Assembly (NCBI RefSeq): GCF_000340965.1
Contig: NZ_ANAY01000007.1
Span: 212,612-276,611, forward strand
From: Nocardiopsis kunsanensis DSM 44524
Lineage (GTDB): Bacteria; Actinomycetota; Actinomycetes; Streptosporangiales; Streptosporangiaceae
DNA length: 64,000 bases
Direction of reading: 5' to 3'
Shown: one piece after another, positions 1 to 9,088 of the stretch
Position numbering within the stretch: the first letter of the stretch is position 1
Layout of the letters: every line of letters begins with the position of its first letter
Program-made: the position numbers and the translations under genes
Notes under the pieces: model-generated
What the model was told of the DNA's origin: nothing
Databases searched by the model: none
Seen by the model: only the letters and a program-made list of their open reading frames with translations

Positions 1-678
1 TCCATGGGCCCGGTCGCGGTGCCCGAGGACGCGGCCGAGCCCCGCCCGGAGGACCTCGAGGCGGTCGACGCCGACCCCGTGCGCTGCTTCGACGCCGACA
101 CCAGTGCCCGCATGGTCGAGGAGATCGACGACACCAAGAAGGCCGGGGACACCCTCGGCGGGGTCGTCGAGGTGCTCGTCTACGGTCTGCCGCCCGGCCT
201 GGGCAGTCATGTGCACTGGGACCGCCGCCTCGACTCGCGCCTGGCCGGTGCGCTCATGGGCATCCAGGCCATCAAGGGCGTCGAGGTCGGCGACGGTTTC
301 CGTACCGCCGCACGCCGCGGGTCCCGGGCCCACGACGAGATCGAGCCCGGTCCCGACGGGGTGCGCCGCCGTACCAACCGCGCCGGTGGTGTCGAGGGCG
401 GTATGTCCACCGGGGCCCCGCTGCGTGTGCGTGCGGCGATGAAACCCATCGCGACCGTGCCCCGCGCGCTCGACACCGTCGACACCTCGACAGGTGAACC
501 CACCCAGGCCCACCACCAGCGCAGCGACGTCACCGCGGTGCCCGCCTCCGGCGTGGTCGCGGAGGCGATGGTGGCGCTGGTCCTGGCCGAGGCCGCCGTC
601 GAGAAGTTCGGCGGAGACTCCGTCGACGAGACCGGACGCAACGTCCGTGCGTACCTGGACTCGCTCGAGATCCGTTGA
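1..678 (+). CDS. aroC: Chorismate synthase, C-terminal part (5' end outside window)
   Basis: Converts 5-enolpyruvylshikimate 3-phosphate to chorismate, the last shikimate-pathway step, using reduced FMN. The reading frame is open from the window edge, so the N-terminal part is missing. Visible family signatures are [18 protein letters not shown] followed by [15 protein letters not shown], and near the end [17 protein letters not shown], which is typical of the chorismate synthase C-terminus. It is followed after 247 nt by aroK and aroB, the usual actinobacterial aro order. Assignment is firm; only the start is unknown. Confidence 0.95.
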   Translation, partial: SMGPVAVPEDAAEPRPEDLEAVDADPVRCFDADTSARMVEEIDDTKKAGDTLGGVVEVLVYGLPPGLGSHVHWDRRLDSRLAGALMGIQAIKGVEVGDGFRTAARRGSRAHDEIEPGPDGVRRRTNRAGGVEGGMSTGAPLRVRAAMKPIATVPRALDTVDTSTGEPTQAHHQRSDVTAVPASGVVAEAMVALVLAEAAVEKFGGDSVDETGRNVRAYLDSLEIR

Positions 679-820
679 CGCAGCGGGCCGGGCCCGCTCA
701 GCCGTCCGGGCCCGGCGTGGCCGAGTACGTCCTCGGCACGGTCGGCCGTCGGACCCGACGCTCCCCGGACGTGCGCCGGGAAAGGCCGCCGACCGGCCGG
801 AACCCCCTTCCACGGGGGCC

Positions 821-826
821 TAGACT
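821..826 (+). promoter_or_regulatory. Possible -10 element for aroK
   Basis: TAGACT matches the actinobacterial -10 consensus TANNNT and lies about 100 nt before the aroK start in an otherwise non-coding gap. No good -35 hexamer is visible at 16-18 nt spacing, so this is only a candidate. Confidence 0.3.
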
Positions 827-925
827 GAACCGTGCGGACGTGCCCCCGGGCCGTGTCCGCTTCCGACGGCTGACCCCGGCCGCTCCCGCGGGACCGGCCC
901 CGACCCCATTCAGTGAGGCAGAAGC

Positions 926-1450
926 GTGGCAAGAGCGATCGCGGTGCTCATCGGTTCCCCGGGCTCGGGCAAGTCCACCGTCGGCGAGGCCCTGGCCCGC
1001 CGGCTCGACACGGACCTGCTGTGCACCGACACCGAGATCGAGAAGCGTGCCGGCAAACCGGTCGGCGACATCTTCGTCGAGGACGGCGAGGACCACTTCC
1101 GTGTCCTGGAACGCGAGATCGTGGCCGAGGGCCTGCGTTCCTGGGAAGGTGTGATCGCCGTCGGCGGCGGTGCGGTCCTGGACGAGCGCACCCGTGCCGA
1201 CCTGGACGCACACCACGTCGTCTACCTGCAGGTGCAGTTCGGCGAAGCCGCCAAGCGTGTGGGCATGGACGCGGCCCGGCCGCTGCTCTCGGGGAACCCG
1301 CGCACCAAGCTCCGCCAACTGCTCAACGAACGCCTGCCGATCTACGAGGGTCTGGCCTCGGTCACTGTGGAGACCACCGGCTACCACCCCGAGGAGATCG
1401 TCGACGAGATCCTGCCGACCCTCGACAACTCCGGAAAGGCCGAGAAGTGA
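926..1450 (+). CDS. aroK: Shikimate kinase
   Basis: Phosphorylates shikimate with ATP in the cytoplasm. The 174-residue length is normal for the family. The P-loop GSPGSGKS is at residues 10-17. The DTEIEKRAG segment supplies the shikimate-binding acid, FRVLER the substrate-binding arginine, VGGGAV the central glycine motif, and RPLLSG lies in the lid region. The GTG start is preceded by GAGG at 915-918, seven nt upstream. Its stop overlaps the aroB start (GTGA at 1447-1450), so the two are probably translationally coupled. Confidence 0.96.
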   Translation: MARAIAVLIGSPGSGKSTVGEALARRLDTDLLCTDTEIEKRAGKPVGDIFVEDGEDHFRVLEREIVAEGLRSWEGVIAVGGGAVLDERTRADLDAHHVVYLQVQFGEAAKRVGMDAARPLLSGNPRTKLRQLLNERLPIYEGLASVTVETTGYHPEEIVDEILPTLDNSGKAEK

Positions 1451-2529
1451 CCGTGACCCGTATCGGGGTCGGTGGGCCCGCCGAACGTTACGACGTCGTG
1501 GTCGGCACGGGGGTCCTCTCCGAGCTCCCCGGCCTGGTGGGCAACGCCGAGAAGGTCTGCCTCATCCACCCCGAAACGCTGGGCGAGCTCGCCGACCGAG
1601 TCGCCGGCACTCTGCGGGAGACGGGGCACAACGTCTTTCCGATGCCCGTCCCCGACGGGGAGGCCGCCAAGACCGCCGACGTGGCCGCGGGCCTGTGGTC
1701 GCGCCTGGGCCGGAACAACTTCACCCGCAGCGACGTGATCGTGGGCCTGGGCGGGGGAGCCGCCACCGACCTCGCCGGGTTCATCGCGGCTTCCTGGCTG
1801 CGCGGGGTACGCGCGGTCCTGGTCCCCACCACCATGCTCGGCATGGTCGACGCCGCGGTCGGGGGCAAGACCGGCATCAACACGCCCGAGGGCAAGAACC
1901 TCGTGGGTGCCTTCCACCCTCCCGCCGGTGTGCTCTGCGACCTCGAGACCCTGCGCACCCTGCCCCGGGCCGACTACATCGGCGGTCTCGCCGAGGTGCT
2001 CAAGGCCGGGTTCATCGCCGACCCCGCCATCTGCGGCCTCGTCGAGGCCGACCCCGAAGGCGCCACCTCACCCGACGGGCCCCACACCCGGGAACTCATC
2101 GAGCGTGCGATCCGGGTCAAGGCCGACGTGGTCTCCGGCGACCTGCGCGAGAGCGGCCGACGGGAGATCCTCAACTACGGGCACACGCTCGGCCATGCGA
2201 TCGAGCGTGCGGAACAGTACACCTTCCGGCACGGGTACGCGGTGTCCGTGGGTATGGTCTTCGTCGCCGAGCTGGCCCGTCTGGACGGGCGCATCGGTGA
2301 GGACCTCGTGCGGCGCCACCGCATGCTGTTGTCCTCGGTGGGGTTGCCCGTCTCCTACGACCGCGCCGCATGGCCCGACCTCTTGGCGGCCATGAGTGTG
2401 GACAAGAAGACCCGCGGCGACACCTTGCGTTTCGTGGTCCTGGACGGGCTCGCCGAGCCGGTGATCCTCAGCGGTCCCTCACCCGAGCAGCTCGGGGAGG
2501 CCTATCGCGCGGTCACGGCCGGAGCCTGA
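1447..2529 (+). CDS. aroB: 3-dehydroquinate synthase
   Basis: Cyclises DAHP to 3-dehydroquinate using NAD+ and a divalent metal, the second shikimate step. It is about 360 residues, the usual length. [18 protein letters not shown] and [19 protein letters not shown] are the NAD- and phosphate-binding signatures, and [11 protein letters not shown] holds the metal-binding histidines. The GTG at 1447 overlaps the aroK stop by 4 nt; the in-frame GTG at 1453 is an alternative start. The aroQ and pepQ genes that often lie between aroB and efp in mycobacteria are absent here. Confidence 0.96.
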   Translation: MTVTRIGVGGPAERYDVVVGTGVLSELPGLVGNAEKVCLIHPETLGELADRVAGTLRETGHNVFPMPVPDGEAAKTADVAAGLWSRLGRNNFTRSDVIVGLGGGAATDLAGFIAASWLRGVRAVLVPTTMLGMVDAAVGGKTGINTPEGKNLVGAFHPPAGVLCDLETLRTLPRADYIGGLAEVLKAGFIADPAICGLVEADPEGATSPDGPHTRELIERAIRVKADVVSGDLRESGRREILNYGHTLGHAIERAEQYTFRHGYAVSVGMVFVAELARLDGRIGEDLVRRHRMLLSSVGLPVSYDRAAWPDLLAAMSVDKKTRGDTLRFVVLDGLAEPVILSGPSPEQLGEAYRAVTAGA

Positions 2530-2604
2530 CCCCTCGGAGACCACGGGACCTTCCGGCAACCACCGTGCCGTGCGACGGACGGCGTCCGAGTTCCCATCAG
2601 CCAC

Positions 2605-2610
2605 TAGACT
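2605..2610 (+). promoter_or_regulatory. Possible -10 element for efp
   Basis: TAGACT lies 107 nt upstream of the efp start in the aroB-efp gap (2530-2717). It matches TANNNT, but no clear -35 box is seen at standard spacing. Confidence 0.3.
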
Positions 2611-2717
2611 GGCCCCGGGCGAGCTGCGCGGGAAACAAGTCCGTGCCTCGCCCCGCCGACCGACCGGGCGCCAGCCCGGTCTCCCATGTGTCCACACCCC
2701 TTGGAGAGACGACCGAA

Positions 2718-3281
2718 GTGGCCTCGACGAACGACATCAAGAACGGTACGACCCTGAAGCTCGAACACGGCGTTCTGTGGAACGTCCTGGAGTTCCAGCA
2801 CGTCAAGCCGGGTAAGGGCGGCGCGTTCGTCCGCACCAAGCTGAAGAACGTGACGACCGGCAAGATCGTCGACAAGACCTTCAACGCCGGCGCGAAGGTC
2901 GAGTTCGCAAATGTCGACCGCAGCGAGATGGAGTACCTCTACAACGACGGAGAGTCCTTCGTCTTCATGGACACCTCCACCTACGACCAGATCCCGGTCC
3001 CGGAGACGGTCGTCGGCGACTACAAGAACTTCCTCCTGGAGAACACCAAGGTCACCGTCGCCACCTACGAGGACAACCCGCTCTACATCGAGCTCCCCCC
3101 GGCGGTCGAGCTCGAGATCACCGAGACCGACCCGGGCGTGCAGGGCGACCGCTCCACCGGCGGCACCAAGCCCGCCACGGTGCAGACCGGCGCCACCATC
3201 CAGGTCCCGCTGTTCATCACCACCGGCGAGTCCGTGAAGGTCGACACCCGCACGGGCGACTACCTCGGGCGAGTCAACTGA
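2718..3281 (+). CDS. efp: Translation elongation factor P
   Basis: Relieves ribosomes stalled on polyproline stretches. At 187 residues it has the standard three-domain length: an N-terminal KOW-like domain followed by two OB domains (the last contains [12 protein letters not shown] and the typical [10 protein letters not shown] ending). The loop [10 protein letters not shown] places the functional lysine at residue 33. No lysine-modification gene (epmA, epmB) is near. The GTG start is preceded by GGAGAG at 2703-2708. Its stop overlaps nusB (TGATG). Proline-rich proteins in this window, such as the FtsZ linker and DivIVA, are plausible clients (inference). Confidence 0.96.
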   Translation: MASTNDIKNGTTLKLEHGVLWNVLEFQHVKPGKGGAFVRTKLKNVTTGKIVDKTFNAGAKVEFANVDRSEMEYLYNDGESFVFMDTSTYDQIPVPETVVGDYKNFLLENTKVTVATYEDNPLYIELPPAVELEITETDPGVQGDRSTGGTKPATVQTGATIQVPLFITTGESVKVDTRTGDYLGRVN

Positions 3282-3694
3282 TGAGCGGAGCACGACGCAA
3301 GGCCCGGCGGCGCGCGGTCGAGGTTCTCTACGAGTCCGAGGTGCGGGCGATCTCGGTCGACGACGTCATCGCACGCCGCCGGGCCCAGCCCGAGCCGCCC
3401 ATCAACGAGTTCACCGAGAGGTTGGCCCGGGCCATCGACGAGCGGCGCGGGCGTATCGACGAGCTGCTCGACGCCTACGCCATCGGTTGGACCTTGGAGC
3501 GCATGCCGGTCGTGGACCGCAACATCCTGCGGATGGGCGCCTACGAGCTTCTGTGGGACGACAGCATCCCGGACGGGGTGGCGATCGCCGAGGCGGTCGG
3601 TGTGGCCAAGGAACTCTCCACCGATGACTCGCCCAGCTTCATCAGCGGGCTCCTGTCACGGCTCATGGAGAACAAGTCGACGCTCGCGCTCTGA
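3281..3694 (+). CDS. nusB: Transcription antitermination factor NusB
   Basis: Small all-helical RNA-binding protein that joins NusE/S10 on rrn boxA for antitermination. It is 137 residues, as expected. ARRKARRRAVEVLYESEV is the typical N-terminus, and PVVDRNILRMGAYELLW and AIAEAVGVAKELS are core family motifs. The ATG overlaps the efp stop by one nt, so both are probably one operon. Confidence 0.95.
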   Translation: MSGARRKARRRAVEVLYESEVRAISVDDVIARRRAQPEPPINEFTERLARAIDERRGRIDELLDAYAIGWTLERMPVVDRNILRMGAYELLWDDSIPDGVAIAEAVGVAKELSTDDSPSFISGLLSRLMENKSTLAL

Positions 3695-3743
3695 GCCCCG
3701 CCGGGATCGGGCGGGAACGAGCACAACTAGTGGGGGGACCCAG

Positions 3744-4514
3744 GTGACGGACAAGGCCGGCACGACCGCGGGCGGAACGACCGGCCCGGCCCGGGCGGCC
3801 AACGCGGCCCGGACCGCGGTGGTGTGGGAGGCTCTGCAGGAGCTGTTGTCCCATTTGGGCGACGGCCCTCTGGAGATCGTCGACGCCGGCGGCGGTACCG
3901 GCGGCGCTGCCGTTCCCCTCGCCGAACTCGGCCACCGGGTCACGGTCGTCGAACCCAGCCCCGACTCCCTGGCCGCGTTGGAGCGCCGTGCCGCCGAGAG
4001 CGGCGTGGTCGTCCGCGGTGTACAGGGGGAGACCCGCGACCTGGGCACGCTCTTCGACAAGAGCAGCGCGGACCTGGTGCTGGTGCACAACGTCCTGGAG
4101 TACGTGGACGATCCCGCGGCGGCGCTGCAGGACGTCGTCGGTATCACCCGCTCGGGCGGCGCCGTCAGTGTCCTGGCCACGAACGCGGTCGCGGGAGCAC
4201 TGCACCGGGTCCTGGCCGGCCAGGTCGCCGAGGCCCAGCACCTGCTCGAGGACCCCGACGGCCGTTGGGGGGACAACGACCCGATGCCGCGCCGCTTCAC
4301 CCGTGGCCGGCTCCAGCAGCTGCTCACCGACTCCGGGTTGGCCCCCACGAGCGTGCGCGGCGTGCGGGTGTTCGCCGATGTCCTGCCCGGGCAGGCCTGG
4401 GAAGGCGATGCCCAGACCGGACAGAACCTGGTCGACCTGGAGCGTGCGGTGGCCCAGCACCCCGAGATGGTGGGCATCGCCACCCAGCTGCACGTCGTCG
4501 CCACCCGTGACTGA
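3744..4514 (+). CDS. SAM-dependent methyltransferase, class I
   Basis: About 256 residues with a Rossmann methyltransferase core. Motif I is VDAGGGTGGAAVPLAE, followed by the acidic ribose-binding VVEPSPDS, and LVLVHNVLEYVDDP resembles post-motif I/II. The substrate cannot be read from sequence. The start is GTG at 3744 behind a GGGGGG ribosome-binding site at 3732-3737. It sits 49 nt after nusB and just before dinB. A tRNA or small-molecule methylase role is possible but unsupported. Confidence 0.8.
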   Translation: MTDKAGTTAGGTTGPARAANAARTAVVWEALQELLSHLGDGPLEIVDAGGGTGGAAVPLAELGHRVTVVEPSPDSLAALERRAAESGVVVRGVQGETRDLGTLFDKSSADLVLVHNVLEYVDDPAAALQDVVGITRSGGAVSVLATNAVAGALHRVLAGQVAEAQHLLEDPDGRWGDNDPMPRRFTRGRLQQLLTDSGLAPTSVRGVRVFADVLPGQAWEGDAQTGQNLVDLERAVAQHPEMVGIATQLHVVATRD

Positions 4515-4593
4515 GCCGTGCAGGGCCGGGGCCGTGACGAGGGCGGAGTACGTGCGGTCCCGCCCCCGGGTGGGCTCCCATCGCCGACGGACG

Positions 4594-4599
4594 TAATCT
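4594..4599 (+). promoter_or_regulatory. -10 element of a leaderless dinB promoter
   Basis: TAATCT ends exactly six nt before the dinB ATG, placing the transcript start at or next to the start codon. No Shine-Dalgarno is seen. A weak -35, TGGGCT, lies 17 nt upstream at 4571-4576. Confidence 0.5.
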
Positions 4600-4605
4600 G
4601 AAACC

Positions 4606-5892
4606 ATGAGCCGACGTCAACTCGAGCGCGGTGCCGCGATGCGGGGCAGGGTCTCCGCCGAGGGCATCGTGCCGCTGGGCGCGGACTTCCCCCCGGACGG
4701 ATCAGGTCCGGACGCCGACTGCCACATCCTGCACATCGACATGGACGCGTTCTTCGCGAGCGTCGAACGCCTCCACAACCCCGAGGCCCGGGAGCGTCCC
4801 GTCATCGTCGGCGGGACCGGCCCGCGCGGGGTGGTCTCCTCCGCCGATTATCTGGCCCGGCGGTGCGGTGTGCACTCGGCGATGCCGATGGTGCGTGCGA
4901 TGCGCCTGTGCCCGGAGGCCCTGGTCTTCCCACCCGACGGCCCTGCCTACCGGGAGGCCTCCGAGGCGGTCATGGACATCCTCAGGTCCGTCACGCCGCT
5001 GGTGCAGCCGCTGTCGTCGGACGAGGCCTTCCTGGACGTCTCCGGGGCCCGGCGGAGGTTGGGCGGTCCCGTACGTATCGCCGCGATGATCCGGGAACGG
5101 GTGCGCAAGGAACAGCGCCTGACCTGTTCGGTGGGTGTGGCCGCGACACCCTTCACCGCCAAGCTCGGTTCCACCCACTGCAAACCCGACGGCCTGCTGC
5201 TGGTGCCCACCGAACACGTGCACGGCTTCCTCGACCCGTTGCCCGTGGGCGCTCTGCCCGGGGTGGGGGACAAGACCGAGAAGGCCCTCACCCGGCTCGG
5301 GCTGCGCACCGTCGGCGACGTGGCACGCGTCGAGACCGACCTGCTGTGTCTGGAACTGGGGAACAAGGCCGGTACCCGCTTGGCCGAGCTCGCCCGCGGG
5401 GTGGACCGGAACTCGGTGACACCCGAGAGCCCGGACAAGAGCGTGGGGGCCGAGGAGACCTTCGACCGCGACGTGTCCGACGTGGAGGAGATCCACCGCG
5501 AATTCCTGCGGCTCTCGGAGAAGGTGGCCAGGCGCATGCGGGCGGCGGGCCTCGTGGGGCGCACGGTGAGCGTGAAACTGCGCCGTGCGGACTTCAGCAC
5601 CATCAACCGTTCCCGCACTCTGCAGGAGAGCACCGATGTGGCCCGGGAGATCAACGCCGTGGCCAGGGAACTCTATGACATGTCGGGAATGGAACGGACC
5701 CGGTTGCGTTTGATCGGAGTGAGGGTCGAAGGGGTGGAGGCCGCCGAACGGTCCTACCGCCAGTTGGCCCTCGGGGAGGAGGAGACGGGCTGGCGGGACG
5801 TCGAGCGGGTGATGGACCGAGTGGCGGATCGGTTCGGGCCGGGGGCGATCCAGTCGGCCGTGTTGGCCAAGCGTGATGAAAAAGACGTATGA
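4606..5892 (+). CDS. dinB: DNA polymerase IV (Y-family)
   Basis: Error-prone translesion polymerase. The catalytic carboxylates are in HIDMDAFFASVE (Asp45, Asp47) and SSDEAFLDVSG (Asp139, Glu140). The thumb helix-hairpin-helix LPGVGDKTEKALTRLGLRT and a little-finger domain (about residues 290-400) follow. An N-terminal extension of about 40 residues precedes the palm. A QLALG segment near residue 390 could be a degenerate clamp-binding motif (inference). No LexA-type operator is visible upstream; the promoter looks leaderless. Confidence 0.95.
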   Translation: MSRRQLERGAAMRGRVSAEGIVPLGADFPPDGSGPDADCHILHIDMDAFFASVERLHNPEARERPVIVGGTGPRGVVSSADYLARRCGVHSAMPMVRAMRLCPEALVFPPDGPAYREASEAVMDILRSVTPLVQPLSSDEAFLDVSGARRRLGGPVRIAAMIRERVRKEQRLTCSVGVAATPFTAKLGSTHCKPDGLLLVPTEHVHGFLDPLPVGALPGVGDKTEKALTRLGLRTVGDVARVETDLLCLELGNKAGTRLAELARGVDRNSVTPESPDKSVGAEETFDRDVSDVEEIHREFLRLSEKVARRMRAAGLVGRTVSVKLRRADFSTINRSRTLQESTDVAREINAVARELYDMSGMERTRLRLIGVRVEGVEAAERSYRQLALGEEETGWRDVERVMDRVADRFGPGAIQSAVLAKRDEKDV

Positions 5893-6100
5893 TACGGCAA
5901 CTTCCGGGCCTTCCCGAACGTTCCCATGGTGGGACCGGTAAGGCGGGTAGAAGAGAGGCATGGAAGCCGGTGTTTGCGAGACAGGGCGCGGGTACCGTGA
6001 TCGTGGTGGGTCCGGTACACACGCAGCTTTTCTTTCCACCATGCGCTAGCACATCGTATTCTGGGCATATCACCGAACAAGAGACTGTTCATCAGTACCC

Positions 6101-6118
6101 GTCCCCCGACGCGGGGAC
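6101..6118 (+). other. Small hairpin in the leader of the DUF3040 gene
   Basis: GTCCCC and GGGGAC form a 6-bp stem around a 6-nt loop, ending 9 nt before the GGGAGG ribosome-binding site. The 243-nt gap 5893-6135 otherwise shows no gene. An AT-richer stretch near 6047-6075 may hold the promoter, but no clean hexamer pair was found. Confidence 0.3.
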
Positions 6119-6135
6119 TGTCGTAGGGAGGCGCC

Positions 6136-6555
6136 GTGCCGCTCTCTGAACACGAGCAGCGCATGCTCGACCAGATCGAGCGGGCGCTGTATGCCGAGGA
6201 TCCGAAGTTCGCGAACTCAGTTCGGCACACGAACCCCGCGGTCCACTACAAGCGCCGGATCGTCAAGGCCGGGTTCGGTTTCGTCATCGGGGTCGTCCTG
6301 TTGCTGACCGGTCTGCTCCTGGGAGAGATCGCCCTTCAGGTCGGTGTCAGCGTTCTGGGGTTCGTCCTCATGCTGGCGTCCTTCCTCTACGGGGCCAGCG
6401 CCTGGCGCAAGGCCGCCGGCGGAGGCGGCGAGGCCGCCATGGTGGCTGAGGAGACCGAGAGCAAACAGAAACGCAAGGGCGGCGGAGGCGGCCGTCCCGG
6501 GATGATGAACCGTTTCGAGGAGCGGTGGCGTCGTCGTCAGGAGGGTGAGGAGTAG
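6136..6555 (+). CDS. DUF3040 family small membrane protein
   Basis: A 139-residue protein that begins PLSEHEQRMLDQIERALYAEDPKFA, the hallmark of the actinobacterial DUF3040 family. Two adjacent hydrophobic helices follow (about residues 52-73 and 75-95), then a basic glycine-rich cytoplasmic tail. The GTG start at 6136 follows GGGAGG at 6127-6132. Function is unknown. In actinomycetes it is commonly found just upstream of the dcw cluster, as here, and may relate to envelope growth (inference). Confidence 0.8.
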   Translation: MPLSEHEQRMLDQIERALYAEDPKFANSVRHTNPAVHYKRRIVKAGFGFVIGVVLLLTGLLLGEIALQVGVSVLGFVLMLASFLYGASAWRKAAGGGGEAAMVAEETESKQKRKGGGGGRPGMMNRFEERWRRRQEGEE

Positions 6556-6619
6556 CTCTCCTACACGGTACCGGCACGGCCCCGGACACGGCTTCGTCCG
6601 TATGCCCGCAGCGCTTCTG

Positions 6620-6660
6620 GTGCCCCGTTCACCTCCGGGAACCCCTGGGTGACGGGGCAC
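6620..6660. terminator. Hairpin between convergent DUF3040 and transglutaminase genes
   Basis: Arms 6620-6633 and 6648-6660 (GTGCCCCGT with one bulged T, then CACC, pairing GGTGACGGGGCAC) give a 13-bp stem with one bulge. It lies between two converging stop codons and probably ends transcription from both sides. There is no U-tract. Confidence 0.6.
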
Positions 6661-6760
6661 ACTGCTGTCCGGATCCGGTGCCGGTACCTGCCCCGAACGC
6701 GCGCGGACCCGGTCCCGTACCCGGGACTCCGCTCGGGCCCCGCCCCGGTGTGAGCGGGGT

Positions 6761-9088
6761 TCAGGTGGCGGGGAGAGGAGCCGGACGCGGACGTTTCCAG
6801 GGCGCGAGGGAAAGCGGCAGGACCACGGCCCGCAGGCGCGCCGACCGGCTCGTCGAGGCCGCCAGGGCCGCACGCACCGTGCGCAGGTCCTGCCGCGGTC
6901 GTCCGTCCGTGGTCGGTTCGGGCGCGTAGCGCGCCGCCTCCTCGGCCAGTGCCAGACGCCACAGTGCCCGGCGCGCCTCGACCGGTAGCTCCATGCGTGC
7001 GGCCGTAGCGCGCGGGCTCTCCGAGAGCTCCCACGGCAGAGCCAGGTCCACACAGGTGTCGCGTACCTCGCGCCAGGCCGCGTGCGCGGCCGGGCCCGGG
7101 GCGCCGGCCAGGGCTGAGTGCCGGACGGAGCGCACCCACGCACGTACCAGGGCGGGCAGTGCCGCCAGCAGCAACACCGCAAGAGCACCGCCGGCGTAGG
7201 CCGACCACGGCAGGGCCGCCGGGCTGCCCGGGGCCCCCGTCGCACCGCCACCCGCCTCGGAGCCGAGGTCCTCGTCGCCCTCGGGCGGGGTGCTCTCCCC
7301 GCCGGGCTCCTGCGGCTCCTCGGGGACCTCGGGTTCTTCCGGGGACGAGGGCGACTCGGAGGGCGAGGGGGAGGGCGAATCGGAACTTCCGTCCCGGTCC
7401 TCACCGTCCGAGGGGGCGGCGTGCTCGGGCACGGAGGCCGAACCCTGACCGCCCCCGGAGGAGGGTGTGGGCTCGAACCGCACCCATCCCGAACCCTCGA
7501 AGTACAGCTCCGGCCATGCATGGGCGTCACCGGAGGTGACGACCCACCGGTCCCCGTTGGCACGCTCGCCCTGGGTGTAGCCGACCGCCACCCGGGCGGG
7601 GATGTCCGCCTGGCGCGCCATGAGCGCCATGGCCCCGGCGAACTGCTCGCAGTACCCGATCCGGTCCTCGAACAGGAAGTGGGTCACCGGGTTGCTCCCC
7701 GCGGGCACCTCCGGGGGCCGCAGATCGTAGGAGAAGTCGGCGAAATGGTTCTGGATCGCCACCGCCCGCTCGTAGGCGGAGTCCGCGTCCTCGGTGAGTG
7801 AGTCGGTCAGCTCCTGCACCGACGGATCCAGGTCCTGGGGCAGACCGAGGTGTTCGGCCGACAGCGAGGTCGGGCTCCCGGCATTCTCCAGGTCCTCGGA
7901 GCCGGGCGTGCGCCGGCTGCTCTCCACCGTGAAGCTGAGGCCCGTGGGCGGGGTCCCGGTGGTGAAGACCGTGTGACTGTCCTCGTCCACGTGCCACTGC
8001 CCGCTCACGTCCACCGACCGTGCCCAGTACGGCAACGGCAGGAACTCCTGGCGCGGGGTGGAGGAACTCAACGAGACCTGTGTGGTCGTGGTCCCGCCCG
8101 GTACCTCGGTGCTCCACCCGGTGGGCAGGGGGAGGTTCTCGCCGGCCACGTTCTCGTCACTGGCGTCGACCGGGTCCATGGTCCAGTTCTCGCCGTCGAA
8201 CCGGTCCAGGACGTAGGTACGCAGGTAATCGGGGTCCTCGGCGTCGGTCTGGTAGGTCAGCACGGTGCCGGCGGAGTCGGAGCCCAGCTCCCGCCGCATC
8301 GACACCAGCGGATGGGTCGTGTGCACCACGTTCTCCCCGAACCCCGGATGGTTGCCGTCGGCCAGATCGTAGAGGGCGTCCGTGCGCAGCGAGGGCACGG
8401 CCAACGGCAACGTCACCGCCATGAGTACCGCCACCGCACCGGCCGACGCAGCGGTACCCGCCCGGCGCACCCCGGCAAGGACACGGCTCCCCGGGGAGGG
8501 GGAGGGAACAGGTGCGCCCCACTCGCGGCGGCGCACCCACGACTCCACCGCCAGCAACGCCACGTAACCGGCCGCGCACCACAGGCCCTGCCACAGGGCC
8601 AGGCCGTCGGGGTCCACGACCAGCGGCACGGCCATGAGGATCAGCAGGAGCCCGCCGACCATCCCCGCGCACCGGGCGGTGGCCGCGAGGAAGTCGGCCA
8701 CGATCAGGAAGACGGCGAAGACCAGGGCGACGATGAAGGTGAGGCCGGTGTTCGCGGTCACCGGAACGGTGCTCTCGTTGATGTCCGCCACGCCACGCTC
8801 GAAGACCTGCACCAGGCGGTCCAGCGACGCTTCCGTGGGGAACACCCCCATCGGCGCGGTGTGTGCGGCGAACAAGGGTGTGAGCAGAAGTACGACGGCC
8901 AGTACCTGCAGCAACGGCACCGGTGCGGGGTTCCGGCCCGTCAGCCGGTACAGCGCGGAGGCCCCCGTGGCCGTCACCATCAGCACGAGGGCGGGCACCC
9001 ACCAGGAACTGCCGGTCACCAACGGCGCCAACAGCGGCATGGCCGATACCAGGCACACCAGTGTGGCCAGGGGCAACAGTGCTCTCAC
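6761..9088 (-). CDS. TgpA-like membrane transglutaminase-domain protein
   Basis: A 775-residue membrane protein. Multiple N-terminal helices (about residues 1-230) precede an extracytoplasmic DUF3488/TgpA region. A transglutaminase core follows with Cys480 in GYCEQFAGAM and His523 in SGDAHAWPE; the third catalytic position is Glu539 in WVRFEPTPS rather than the Asp of many relatives. A Ser/Glu/Pro-rich acidic linker, one more membrane helix and a C-terminal DUF4129-like tail follow. The GTG start overlaps the DUF58 stop by 4 nt. It is the last gene of the MoxR-DUF58-transglutaminase operon, a common module thought to act in envelope biology; the substrate is unknown. Confidence 0.85.
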   Translation of the reverse strand: MRALLPLATLVCLVSAMPLLAPLVTGSSWWVPALVLMVTATGASALYRLTGRNPAPVPLLQVLAVVLLLTPLFAAHTAPMGVFPTEASLDRLVQVFERGVADINESTVPVTANTGLTFIVALVFAVFLIVADFLAATARCAGMVGGLLLILMAVPLVVDPDGLALWQGLWCAAGYVALLAVESWVRRREWGAPVPSPSPGSRVLAGVRRAGTAASAGAVAVLMAVTLPLAVPSLRTDALYDLADGNHPGFGENVVHTTHPLVSMRRELGSDSAGTVLTYQTDAEDPDYLRTYVLDRFDGENWTMDPVDASDENVAGENLPLPTGWSTEVPGGTTTTQVSLSSSTPRQEFLPLPYWARSVDVSGQWHVDEDSHTVFTTGTPPTGLSFTVESSRRTPGSEDLENAGSPTSLSAEHLGLPQDLDPSVQELTDSLTEDADSAYERAVAIQNHFADFSYDLRPPEVPAGSNPVTHFLFEDRIGYCEQFAGAMALMARQADIPARVAVGYTQGERANGDRWVVTSGDAHAWPELYFEGSGWVRFEPTPSSGGGQGSASVPEHAAPSDGEDRDGSSDSPSPSPSESPSSPEEPEVPEEPQEPGGESTPPEGDEDLGSEAGGGATGAPGSPAALPWSAYAGGALAVLLLAALPALVRAWVRSVRHSALAGAPGPAAHAAWREVRDTCVDLALPWELSESPRATAARMELPVEARRALWRLALAEEAARYAPEPTTDGRPRQDLRTVRAALAASTSRSARLRAVVLPLSLAPWKRPRPAPLPAT

